DNA from: Desulfonema limicola | GTDB taxonomy: Bacteria > Desulfobacterota > Desulfobacteria > Desulfobacterales > Desulfosalsimonadaceae | Direction of reading: 5' to 3' | Assembly (NCBI GenBank): GCA_020722245.1 | Contig: DYLE01000039.1 | Span: forward strand, 1 to 14,743 | Length of the DNA: 14,743 nucleotides | Shown here: piece by piece, positions 1 through 5,545 of the stretch | Numbering within the stretch: the first letter of the stretch is position 1 | Layout: the number at the start of each line of letters is the position of its first letter | The notes under the pieces: model-generated | The model's input: only the letters and a program-made list of their open reading frames with translations | Database searches by the model: none | Told to the model about the DNA's origin: nothing | Made by a program: the position numbers and the translations under genes

Positions 1-167
1 CATTCATCCGGCCGCGGCAGACTGATTTTTAAGGCATCCGGCGCATAAGGCTTCTCGATGGGCGGGACGTCTATTCCCCTGTTCTGATCCGCCTGCGAAA
101 AGTCAATCTGTTTACGGATTGTATCTTTTAAAAAATTCCGGAATTGTTTTGTCAGATCTGATTCCAT
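1..167 (-). CDS. SagB/ThcOx-like nitroreductase-family protein, N-terminal fragment (runs off left edge)
   Basis: The ATG at 167-165 (reverse strand) opens a frame that stays open for 55 codons to the window edge, so only the N-terminus is seen. The visible residues start MESDLTKQFRNFLKDTIR and contain DFSQADQNRG and PPIEKPYAPDA. From memory this resembles the start of SagB/ThcOx-type dehydrogenases, a branch of the FMN-dependent nitroreductase family, where a TDQNxG...PPxxKP stretch precedes the flavin domain. No catalytic part is inside the window, so the substrate cannot be told. The start shares one base with the stop of the small upstream ORF (TAATG), and the nearest purine-rich site (GGAGGA, 195-200) is about 28 bases upstream, so translational coupling is likely. 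It is the third gene of the operon led by the ferritin-like gene. The family call is moderate; that it is a real coding region is firmer. Confidence 0.62.
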   Translation of the reverse strand, partial: MESDLTKQFRNFLKDTIRKQIDFSQADQNRGIDVPPIEKPYAPDALKISLPRPDE

Positions 168-262
168 TAATCCACAGGGAATTGGTCTTTGGAATCCTCC
201 CGTATAAGCCGGCAGGTTCCGGTTTCCGGGTCGAGGGCATCAATATTGAAATGGGTATTCAT
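167..262 (-). CDS. Small 31-aa acidic ORF coupled between ferritin-like and SagB-like genes
   Basis: This is a hypothetical small protein of 31 residues. It begins MNTHFNIDALDPETG, has a single cysteine, and ends DSKDQFPVD. Its ATG overlaps the stop of the upstream ferritin-like gene by four bases (ATGA, 259-262), and its TAA shares one base with the start of the downstream nitroreductase-like gene (TAATG, 165-169). Two coupling overlaps in a row, and a G+C-rich third-base pattern like the neighbours, argue that it is translated. I do not recognise a family. It is acidic, has no membrane segment or signal peptide, and could be a small accessory protein of the redox operon. The alternative, that it is a C-terminal extension of the ferritin-like protein separated by a frameshift, is less likely because the MPWGG ending of that protein looks natural for its family. 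Confidence 0.55.
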   Translation of the reverse strand: MNTHFNIDALDPETGTCRLIREDSKDQFPVD

Positions 263-774
263 CCGCCCCATGGCATTTTTTCATAGGTGGCCGACAGTTC
301 ATCCCGGAACTGGCGGAAGAATCGCTCGTGCCCCTTTTCCCAGACAGACAGCATCTCCAAGGCTTCTTTGGCGATGGGCTCGTCGATGCGGTCTGCCATT
401 TTTGCATAAAATTCACTTAAGTCTTTTTCGATGAGCCAGGCGGTATTGAACACGGTGACATCCGGAATCATGGATCCTTCGATGCATTGCTGGAGGAATT
501 CGGATTTTGCCCGTTCGTCAAAAAAATTGGACGCCGGAATGACAAAGTCCTTCAAGCCGCTGGCCTCGATATGGACGCCGCCTCTAAAATCCTTCATGAT
601 TTTGTTGATAAACGCCACATGCTTTTCTTCTTCCTCTATCAATTTTTTAAACGCGGAAACTGCGGCCCCGATTCCCATGCGGTCTATGGAAGTCCGGAAA
701 AAGCTCAGGCCCGTGTGTTCCTGGCCCAGGGCGTATTCAAAAATCTTGATAATCTTTTCATCGCGTACAGACAT
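259..774 (-). CDS. Ferritin-like diiron (rubrerythrin-type) family protein
   Basis: A 171-residue, wholly helical protein of the ferritin-like superfamily. Candidate diiron ligands are placed as in rubrerythrin-like four-helix bundles: Glu in GQEHTG (helix 1), Glu and His in EEEEKH (helix 2), Glu in LIEKDLSEFY (helix 3), and Glu and His in WEKGHERFF (helix 4). There is no C-terminal rubredoxin domain with its four cysteines, so it is a ferritin-like domain alone. It probably takes part in iron or peroxide handling in the cytoplasm; the exact reaction is unknown. I chose the ATG at 774 (MSVRDEK) rather than the in-frame ATG at 789, because AGGGAG lies 6-7 bases before it. It is first in an operon with the 31-aa ORF and the SagB-like gene, behind a good promoter at 821-848. 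Confidence 0.82.
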   Translation of the reverse strand: MSVRDEKIIKIFEYALGQEHTGLSFFRTSIDRMGIGAAVSAFKKLIEEEEKHVAFINKIMKDFRGGVHIEASGLKDFVIPASNFFDERAKSEFLQQCIEGSMIPDVTVFNTAWLIEKDLSEFYAKMADRIDEPIAKEALEMLSVWEKGHERFFRQFRDELSATYEKMPWGG

Positions 775-820
775 GGTATTCTCCCTCATTTGTTATGACC
801 AGAACAAAGCCTGATGCCAC

Positions 821-848
821 AATATAAGACCCCATACCATAAGGTCAA
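821..848 (-). promoter_or_regulatory. Sigma70-type promoter of the ferritin-like operon
   Basis: Read on the reverse strand: -35 TTGACC (848-843), a 16-base spacer, and -10 TATATT (826-821). Transcription would begin near 814, giving a leader of about 40 bases that holds the AGGGAG ribosome site before the ATG at 774. No clear operator palindrome is visible around it. Confidence 0.62.
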
Positions 849-1050
849 GGTTATGATTTAAAACCATTGAAACACTTTATTTGTCCCACGGACTATTTTG
901 CTATTACCTGGGTCATTGTACTTCCGCTTTCAGAGCAAAGGGAACCTCAAGAGGGAGGTGGGGGAAAAAGGGATACAGGGAACTGCATTCTCGGCCTGTT
1001 TTAGACCTTCAACAAAACGTGGTTTTTGGGGATGGTGTTTTATCCTGAAA
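849..1050. other. Gene-free stretch between ferritin operon promoter and tRNA-Lys terminator
   Basis: No plausible coding region is seen here on either strand. It contains a purine-rich run (about 950-985, many G and A) and a small 5-bp AAAAC/GTTTT hairpin near 1013-1025. Neither is strong enough to name. With the promoter and the terminator it makes up the gap of more than 300 bases between 775 and 1101. Confidence 0.5.
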
Positions 1051-1082
1051 TAAAAAAAGCGGTTTATGGGGCAGCCGCTTAA
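1051..1082 (-). terminator. Intrinsic terminator after tRNA-Lys
   Basis: On the reverse strand AAGCGG (1080-1075) pairs with CCGCTT (1062-1057) around a 12-base loop, followed at once by a run of T (to 1052). It lies about 20 bases past the tRNA 3' end and is oriented to stop the tRNA transcript before the ferritin operon. Confidence 0.7.
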
Positions 1083-1101
1083 GCAATTGATTTTATTTTA
1101 C

Positions 1102-1178
1102 TGGTGGGCCGTGTTGGAATCGAACCAACAACCTACTGATTAAGAGTCAGGTGCTCTGCCTAGTTGAGCTAACGGCCC
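1102..1178 (-). tRNA. tRNA-Lys (anticodon CUU)
   Basis: A 77-base cloverleaf with encoded CCA. The acceptor stem is GGGCCGT/ACGGCCC with A73; the D arm is GCTC/GAGC with the GG pair in the loop; the anticodon loop is CTCTTAA, anticodon CTT, which reads AAG (lysine); the T arm is GTTGG-TTCGATT-CCAAC. The outermost anticodon-stem pair (27-43) is a C/U mismatch and the other four pairs are canonical. A hairpin terminator follows. A -35-like TTGACA precedes it. Confidence 0.95.
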
Positions 1179-1199
1179 CCATGGCTTAATGTGGAAAAT

Positions 1200-1228
1200 T
1201 CCCTAACAACTTGATCTGGTGTTGTCAA
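1200..1228 (-). promoter_or_regulatory. Probable promoter of tRNA-Lys
   Basis: On the reverse strand a perfect -35 TTGACA (1228-1223) is followed after 17 bases by TAGGGA (1205-1200), a weak -10. A run of nine A just upstream (about 1233-1241) could act as an UP element. The start would lie about 15 bases before the tRNA. The placement is good, but the -10 keeps confidence moderate. Confidence 0.42.
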
Positions 1229-1263
1229 ACTGTTTTTTTTTCTGGCCTGCACAGGAATTGATA

Positions 1264-2007
1264 TCAAGCCGGCCACAGCTGTTTTTTCTCTTTTCGAAGG
1301 CGTTTCTTGTTTCTTTTCCAATCGCCCCGCTTTTCTTTTTGGCTTCCGTTTTTTGCTGTCTTCCGGTTATTCGGCGACAGCATAAAGCTCCCGGCCAGGG
1401 CCCTTTGCTTGTATGCCTCCACAGGTTCCGGTTTTTTCTCCTTTTCGGAGGGTTTCGGGGCAGGAGGGCCGGTAAAGCAGTCCGGCGGGATAAACCCGGC
1501 CAGGTAAATCCCTTCGCCGGCCTGGTAAAATTGAACCCCGCTGTCCGCAGCTTTTCTGGCCTGAACCGTCAGGAGAACCGGCCGGGCGTCCCTTCGTTTT
1601 CCGATCCGTTGCGCCATCTCCTTGTCCGTGGTGCATACCACATGGGAGAAAAACGTCGGAGAAATCCCTTCTTGGATCACCGTCGAATATGATTTTTCCG
1701 TCACGCAGGCAAAGAGGATTTTGGGCGGATCCTGACAGGATGTGGTCCGGGGAAGCCTGTCGCGTTGCCTGGCCCGGATTTTATTTTCCTGGATTTCCAC
1801 CGGCGGCTCGATGGCGGAGAGCATCATTTCATGGATATGGCTTTGGCGGATGTGCCTCCAGCCTTCGGTTTCATTGACCGCCTTTAAAAACTCCTTGATG
1901 CTGAAAAACCCTTCGGCGTCCGGGACCAGTCCGAATTCATCCGGCCGTCGGCCGAGGATATAAGCGGTCAGCTTTGCAAACTGTTCGATCTGTTTTTGTC
2001 TGCGCAC
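1264..2007 (-). CDS. Divergent Tpt1/KptA-like RNA 2'-phosphotransferase family protein with altered active site
   Basis: A 247-residue protein built like Tpt1/KptA: an N-terminal winged-helix part (about residues 8-80, with LTAYILGRRPDEFGLVPD and GFFSIKEFLKAV) and a C-terminal ADP-ribosyltransferase-like part (about 95-180, ending GEGIYLAGFIPPDCF). Classical family members use NAD to remove a 2'-phosphate from RNA and carry L-R-H-x-P, IRAxQGHS and LYHGT motifs. Here these read LGRRP (19-22), IRARQRDR (77-84, the IRA arginine kept) and LFACV (98-102), so the R-H pair, the GHS and the HGT histidines are lost. Activity is therefore doubtful or changed. Residues 181-247 form an added Pro-rich then Lys/Arg-rich tail. 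The start is GTG at 2007 with only a weak ribosome site; the frame continues upstream without an ATG. It is a single gene, divergent from hemL. Confidence 0.8.
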   Translation of the reverse strand: MRRQKQIEQFAKLTAYILGRRPDEFGLVPDAEGFFSIKEFLKAVNETEGWRHIRQSHIHEMMLSAIEPPVEIQENKIRARQRDRLPRTTSCQDPPKILFACVTEKSYSTVIQEGISPTFFSHVVCTTDKEMAQRIGKRRDARPVLLTVQARKAADSGVQFYQAGEGIYLAGFIPPDCFTGPPAPKPSEKEKKPEPVEAYKQRALAGSFMLSPNNRKTAKNGSQKEKRGDWKRNKKRLRKEKKQLWPA

Positions 2008-2058
2008 CTTAATCCGCCGCCAAAAAGCAGAAGCCGGGTTTTTATCTGAAAGCCTCGC

Positions 2059-2087
2059 TTGACCTGGCGTGCGCCCTCTGTTATCGT
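2059..2087 (+). promoter_or_regulatory. Probable hemL promoter
   Basis: TTGACC (2059-2064), a 17-base spacer, then TATCGT (2082-2087). The start would be near 2094, leaving an A+T-rich leader of about 57 bases before the hemL ATG. The same -10 hexamer occurs in the promoter proposed for the gene at 4925-5440. Confidence 0.5.
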
Positions 2088-2150
2088 CTGTTTCGCTTTA
2101 CCACAAAGCACTTTTCAAAACAATATTAGTAGAAACGATAAAATTTTACC

Positions 2151-3458
2151 ATGTATAGTAATCAGACGTCAAAGGCATTGTTTGAAAAGGCAAACCGGAT
2201 GATTCCGGGCGGAGTGAACAGCCCGGTCCGCGCCTGCCGGTCCGTGGGCGCGGACCCGGTGTTCATCGAAAGCGGCAAGGGGCCGAGGCTCACCGATGCG
2301 GACGGGAATGTCTATATCGATTATGTGGGCTCGTGGGGGCCGATGATTCTGGGTCATGCCCATCCATCAGTCATCGAGGCGATCGCCAGGACCCTGGAGC
2401 ATGGCACCGGATTCGGCGCACCCACCGGCCTTGAGGTCGAGCTCGCGCAGATGATCATCGAGGCGGTCCCTTCGGTGGAAAAGGTTCGGATGGTCAATTC
2501 GGGGACTGAGGCCGCCATGAGCGCCATTCGGGTGGCTCGAGGGTTTACCGGCCGAAACCTTATCGTCAAGTTCGACGGATGTTATCACGGGCATGCGGAT
2601 ATGTTTCTGGTCGCCGCCGGATCAGGGGTTGCGACCCTGGGTATTCCGGGAAGCCCGGGGGTGCCTGATGCGGTGATTCAGGACACCCTTTCACTCCCCT
2701 ATAACGATCTGAATGCCTTTGTATCGGTGATGGAAAAAAAAGGAAACTCCATCGCCGCGGTGATTGTGGAGCCGGTCGCCGGCAACATGGGGCTGGTTCC
2801 GCCCGCAGACGGATTCCTTCAGCTTCTGCGCGATCAGACCGAAAAACACGGCAGCCTCCTGATCTTTGACGAGGTGATGACCGGGTTCCGGGTGGCCTAC
2901 TCCGGGGCCCAGGGATTGTACGGGATCGCGCCGGACCTCTCCTGTTTCGGCAAGATCGTGGGCGGCGGGCTTCCGGTGGGCGCCTATGGCGGCAGGAAAA
3001 AGATCATGGCGGTGGTTGCGCCGGAAGGCCCGGTGTATCAGGCGGGCACCTTGTCCGGAAACCCCATTGCCATGGCCGCGGGAATCGCCACCTTAAAGCA
3101 GCTCAAACAGCCGGGGTTTTACGAGTCCCTGGAACGGGTGTCTTCTCTGCTGGCCGAGGGGATGGGACGGGCCGCCGCAGATGCGGGAATAAAGGTGGTG
3201 ATCAACCGCGTGGGCTCCATGATGGGGGTGTTTTTCACCGGCAGGCCGGTGAAAAACTACGAGGACGCCAAGACCTCGGACCTGGACCTGTTTTCACGCT
3301 ATTACCGGGGAATGCTTTCCAGGGGCGTGTATCTTCCCCCTTCCCAGTTTGAATCCCTTTTCATCTCCGCCGCCCATACGGACAGGGAGGTTGAACAGAC
3401 GGTCTCAGCGGCCAGGGCGGTGTTCTCGGGGCTGGCGGAAAAAAGCAGGCGGTCTTGA
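2151..3458 (+). CDS. hemL: Glutamate-1-semialdehyde 2,1-aminomutase
   Basis: This PLP enzyme converts glutamate-1-semialdehyde to 5-aminolevulinate, the second step of the C5 tetrapyrrole pathway, in the cytoplasm. The 435-residue length is normal. Family signatures are the N-terminal IPGGVNSPVRA (18-28), GSWGPMILGHAHP (60-72), NSGTEA (116-121), CYHGHAD (144-150), FDEVMTGFR (239-247, the PLP-ring aspartate) and FGKIVGGGLPVGAYGG (267-281), where Lys268 is the expected Schiff-base residue. The ATG is the first in frame after a TAA at 2139 and gives the usual N-terminus, yet no Shine-Dalgarno is visible in the A/T-rich bases before it. The next gene, mpl, begins 59 bases later on the same strand and is probably cotranscribed. 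No other heme gene is in the window. Confidence 0.97.
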   Translation: MYSNQTSKALFEKANRMIPGGVNSPVRACRSVGADPVFIESGKGPRLTDADGNVYIDYVGSWGPMILGHAHPSVIEAIARTLEHGTGFGAPTGLEVELAQMIIEAVPSVEKVRMVNSGTEAAMSAIRVARGFTGRNLIVKFDGCYHGHADMFLVAAGSGVATLGIPGSPGVPDAVIQDTLSLPYNDLNAFVSVMEKKGNSIAAVIVEPVAGNMGLVPPADGFLQLLRDQTEKHGSLLIFDEVMTGFRVAYSGAQGLYGIAPDLSCFGKIVGGGLPVGAYGGRKKIMAVVAPEGPVYQAGTLSGNPIAMAAGIATLKQLKQPGFYESLERVSSLLAEGMGRAAADAGIKVVINRVGSMMGVFFTGRPVKNYEDAKTSDLDLFSRYYRGMLSRGVYLPPSQFESLFISAAHTDREVEQTVSAARAVFSGLAEKSRRS

Positions 3459-3517
3459 AAACCCAGGATCAAAAAAATTGTTTTATTGGAAATAAAGAAT
3501 AAACACAGGCGGGATTG

Positions 3518-4936
3518 ATGGGGAATCACATACCGGAGAAGGTTCGAAGCGTTCATTTGATCGCGGTCTGCGGCACCGGCATGGGGGCGCTGGCCTGCAT
3601 GCTCAAGGATATGGGGTTTTTGGTGACCGGATCGGACAACGCGGTTTATCCGCCCATGAGCCTCTTTCTGGAAAACAAGGGGATTTCCATCCTTAAAGGG
3701 TTTGACGGGGAGCATCTGGCCTACCGCCCGGACCTGGTCATTGTCGGAAACGCGGTCCGAAAGGACAACCCCGAAGCGGTCCGAATGCTTGAGATGGGGC
3801 TAAACTACTGCTCCATGCCCCAGGCGGTGAACCGGTTTGTGGCCTCCGGCAGAAAGGCCATACTGGTCGCCGGCACCCACGGCAAGACCACCACCTCATC
3901 GATTCTGGCCTGGATGCTGATGACCGCCGGTCTTGACCCCAGTTTTGTCATCGGCGGGATCGTCAAAAATTTCGATAGCAACTACCGGCTGGGAAAGGGC
4001 GGTGTGGTCGTGCTCGAAGGGGACGAATACGATACGGCTTTTTTTGACAAGCGCTCCAAGTTTCTGCATTACGATCCCTACATCGCCATCTTGACCAGCG
4101 TGGAGTTTGACCACGCGGACATATTCAAGGACATGGCCCATGTAAAAACCGCCTTTGACGGTTTTATCTCCACCATCCGGCCGGAAAACATCCTGATCGC
4201 CTATGACAAAGACCCGCGCATCGATGAGCTGGTGGCGGGTCGTCGCATACATGTTCAGCGCTACGGAAAGCAGGCTGCATCAAAATGGCGGATCGGCGAT
4301 TGTTCCATTGACCCGCCCTGGAATCGGTTTGAGGTCCTTTTCGGGAAAGAATCCTGCGGTAGGTTCAGGACGCAAATGATGGGGGAGCACAACCGCCTAA
4401 ACGCCCTGTCCGCTGTTGCGGCGGCGCATCATCTGGGCGTCGGGTATGATGCCATCGCCAGGGCGCTTGAAACCTATGCCGGCGTAAAGCGCCGGCAGGA
4501 GGTGAGGGGGGTCGTCAAAGGGGTGACCGTGATCGACGACTTTGCCCATCATCCCACCGCGGTGTATGAAACCATACGGGCGGTGCGTCCGTTTTATCCC
4601 GACGGCCGTCTGATCGCGGTGTTTGAACCCCGGACCAACACCAGCATGCGCAATGTCTTTCAGGAGCAGTACGCCTCCGCCTTTGATCTGGCGGACCTGA
4701 TTTGTGTTCGGGAGCCGCCGTTGCTTTCAAAGATTCCCGAGGGGGAGCGGTTTTCCTCCGAGCATCTGGTGGCGGATTTAAAAAAGAAAAACAGAGACGC
4801 CTATTATTTTCCCGAGACCTCAGCGATTATTGAGTTTCTGGTCGGTGCGGCGCAACCCGGGGATGTGGTTTTGATCATGTCCAACGGCGGGTTTGACAAT
4901 ATCCACGAGAGGCTGCTGAGCGCTTTAGCGGGATGA
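3518..4936 (+). CDS. mpl: UDP-N-acetylmuramate:L-alanyl-gamma-D-glutamyl-meso-diaminopimelate ligase (murein peptide ligase)
   Basis: Mpl is a Mur-ligase paralogue that reattaches the recycled tripeptide L-Ala-gamma-D-Glu-meso-Dap to UDP-MurNAc, using ATP, in the cytoplasm. The 472 residues show the Mur-ligase order: a Rossmann-like UDP-binding part with HLIAVCGTGMGALACML (13-29), the ATP loop AGTHGKTTT (118-126), EGDEYDTAFFDKRSKF (167-182), EFDHADIF (196-203), GEHNRLNAL (289-297), IDDFAHHPTAV (339-349) and FEPRTNTSMR (369-378). The DEYDTAFFDKRSKF block favours Mpl over MurC. I start it at the ATG at 3518, which has AGGCGGG four bases upstream, rather than the TTG one codon earlier. The 3' end overlaps the opposite gene by 12 bases. 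Its presence implies Dap-type peptidoglycan and muropeptide recycling. Confidence 0.94.
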   Translation: MGNHIPEKVRSVHLIAVCGTGMGALACMLKDMGFLVTGSDNAVYPPMSLFLENKGISILKGFDGEHLAYRPDLVIVGNAVRKDNPEAVRMLEMGLNYCSMPQAVNRFVASGRKAILVAGTHGKTTTSSILAWMLMTAGLDPSFVIGGIVKNFDSNYRLGKGGVVVLEGDEYDTAFFDKRSKFLHYDPYIAILTSVEFDHADIFKDMAHVKTAFDGFISTIRPENILIAYDKDPRIDELVAGRRIHVQRYGKQAASKWRIGDCSIDPPWNRFEVLFGKESCGRFRTQMMGEHNRLNALSAVAAAHHLGVGYDAIARALETYAGVKRRQEVRGVVKGVTVIDDFAHHPTAVYETIRAVRPFYPDGRLIAVFEPRTNTSMRNVFQEQYASAFDLADLICVREPPLLSKIPEGERFSSEHLVADLKKKNRDAYYFPETSAIIEFLVGAAQPGDVVLIMSNGGFDNIHERLLSALAG

Positions 4937-5440
4937 TGGTTTTTTTTCAGTGGCTTGATACCTGGCGATTTCGTTTCTTGCGGCGTCCAGCTCGTCGGAG
5001 GTCTTTTTTAAGCGGTTGGCCAGAATTTCGGCAAACCCTCTGAAGATCATGTATTTAAACCTCAGCCGGTTGTTTTCGTCGAGGGCGTCGATCTGGGAGA
5101 GCCGAATGACCACGCAGGTCGTGGGGGCCGCGGCATAGACGGATGCCGCCCTTGAAATGCCGGTTATAACGCCGATGCCGCCGAACACGTCACCCGTGCG
5201 GCGAAGGATGATCAGTTCCTTTCCGTTCTTCATCACCTTGGCTTTTCCCGAAACTAAATAGAAAACCCGGTCGTCGTCGCTGTTTTCATCGACAATGCAT
5301 TCTTTTTCGGCATAGGTTCGAAGCTCGCTGAACCTGAGGAACTCTTCAAGCTCCTTTTCAGTGAAGCATTCCAGGGCGGGTATTTTTTTTAAATGGGTGA
5401 TGGTGGCCGCGTTATCGCGGGTAAATTCGTTTATATCCAT
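4925..5440 (-). CDS. Stand-alone cyclic-nucleotide-binding-fold (Crp-like effector domain) protein
   Basis: A 171-residue protein with one cNMP-binding-like beta barrel (about 15-125: RVFYLVSGKAKVMKNGKELIIL, then FGGIGVITGISRAASV) and a long C-terminal helix (about 128-165) without a DNA-binding helix-turn-helix. It is therefore probably not a transcription factor by itself; it may be a regulatory or partner-binding protein. In the phosphate-binding cassette the usual FGE reads FGG (residues 86-88), so the ribose-contacting glutamate is missing while the arginine (Arg97) is kept, and cAMP binding is uncertain. I chose the ATG at 5440 (MDINEF), which has GGGGAG 8 bases upstream; the frame is open further upstream but would run through the promoter. 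It follows the acyl-CoA synthetase gene by 105 bases and ends inside the 3' end of mpl. Confidence 0.8.
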   Translation of the reverse strand: MDINEFTRDNAATITHLKKIPALECFTEKELEEFLRFSELRTYAEKECIVDENSDDDRVFYLVSGKAKVMKNGKELIILRRTGDVFGGIGVITGISRAASVYAAAPTTCVVIRLSQIDALDENNRLRFKYMIFRGFAEILANRLKKTSDELDAARNEIARYQATEKKPSSR

Positions 5441-5483
5441 TGCTCGACTCCCCGTGGAATGATGACGGCGTTGTTTTGCTTCT

Positions 5484-5512
5484 ACGATAGATGAACCGCT
5501 GGCCCAAATCAA
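5484..5512 (-). promoter_or_regulatory. Probable promoter of the cNMP-fold gene
   Basis: On the reverse strand TTGATT (5512-5507), a 17-base spacer and TATCGT (5489-5484). The start would be near 5477, giving a leader of about 37 bases with the GGGGAG ribosome site. This would make the gene partly independent of the upstream acyl-CoA synthetase. Confidence 0.42.
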
Positions 5513-5545
5513 GTAGAAACTGATTCCGGGGACAGGAGGCGATCA

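Noticed and set aside
775..789. Longer start for the ferritin-like protein at the ATG at 789.
   Set aside because: Those bases hold the AGGGAG ribosome site for the ATG at 774, which gives the better N-terminus.
5441..5512. Longer start for the cNMP-fold protein at 5512.
   Set aside because: The extension would run through the proposed promoter and ribosome site, and its sequence is not typical of the fold.
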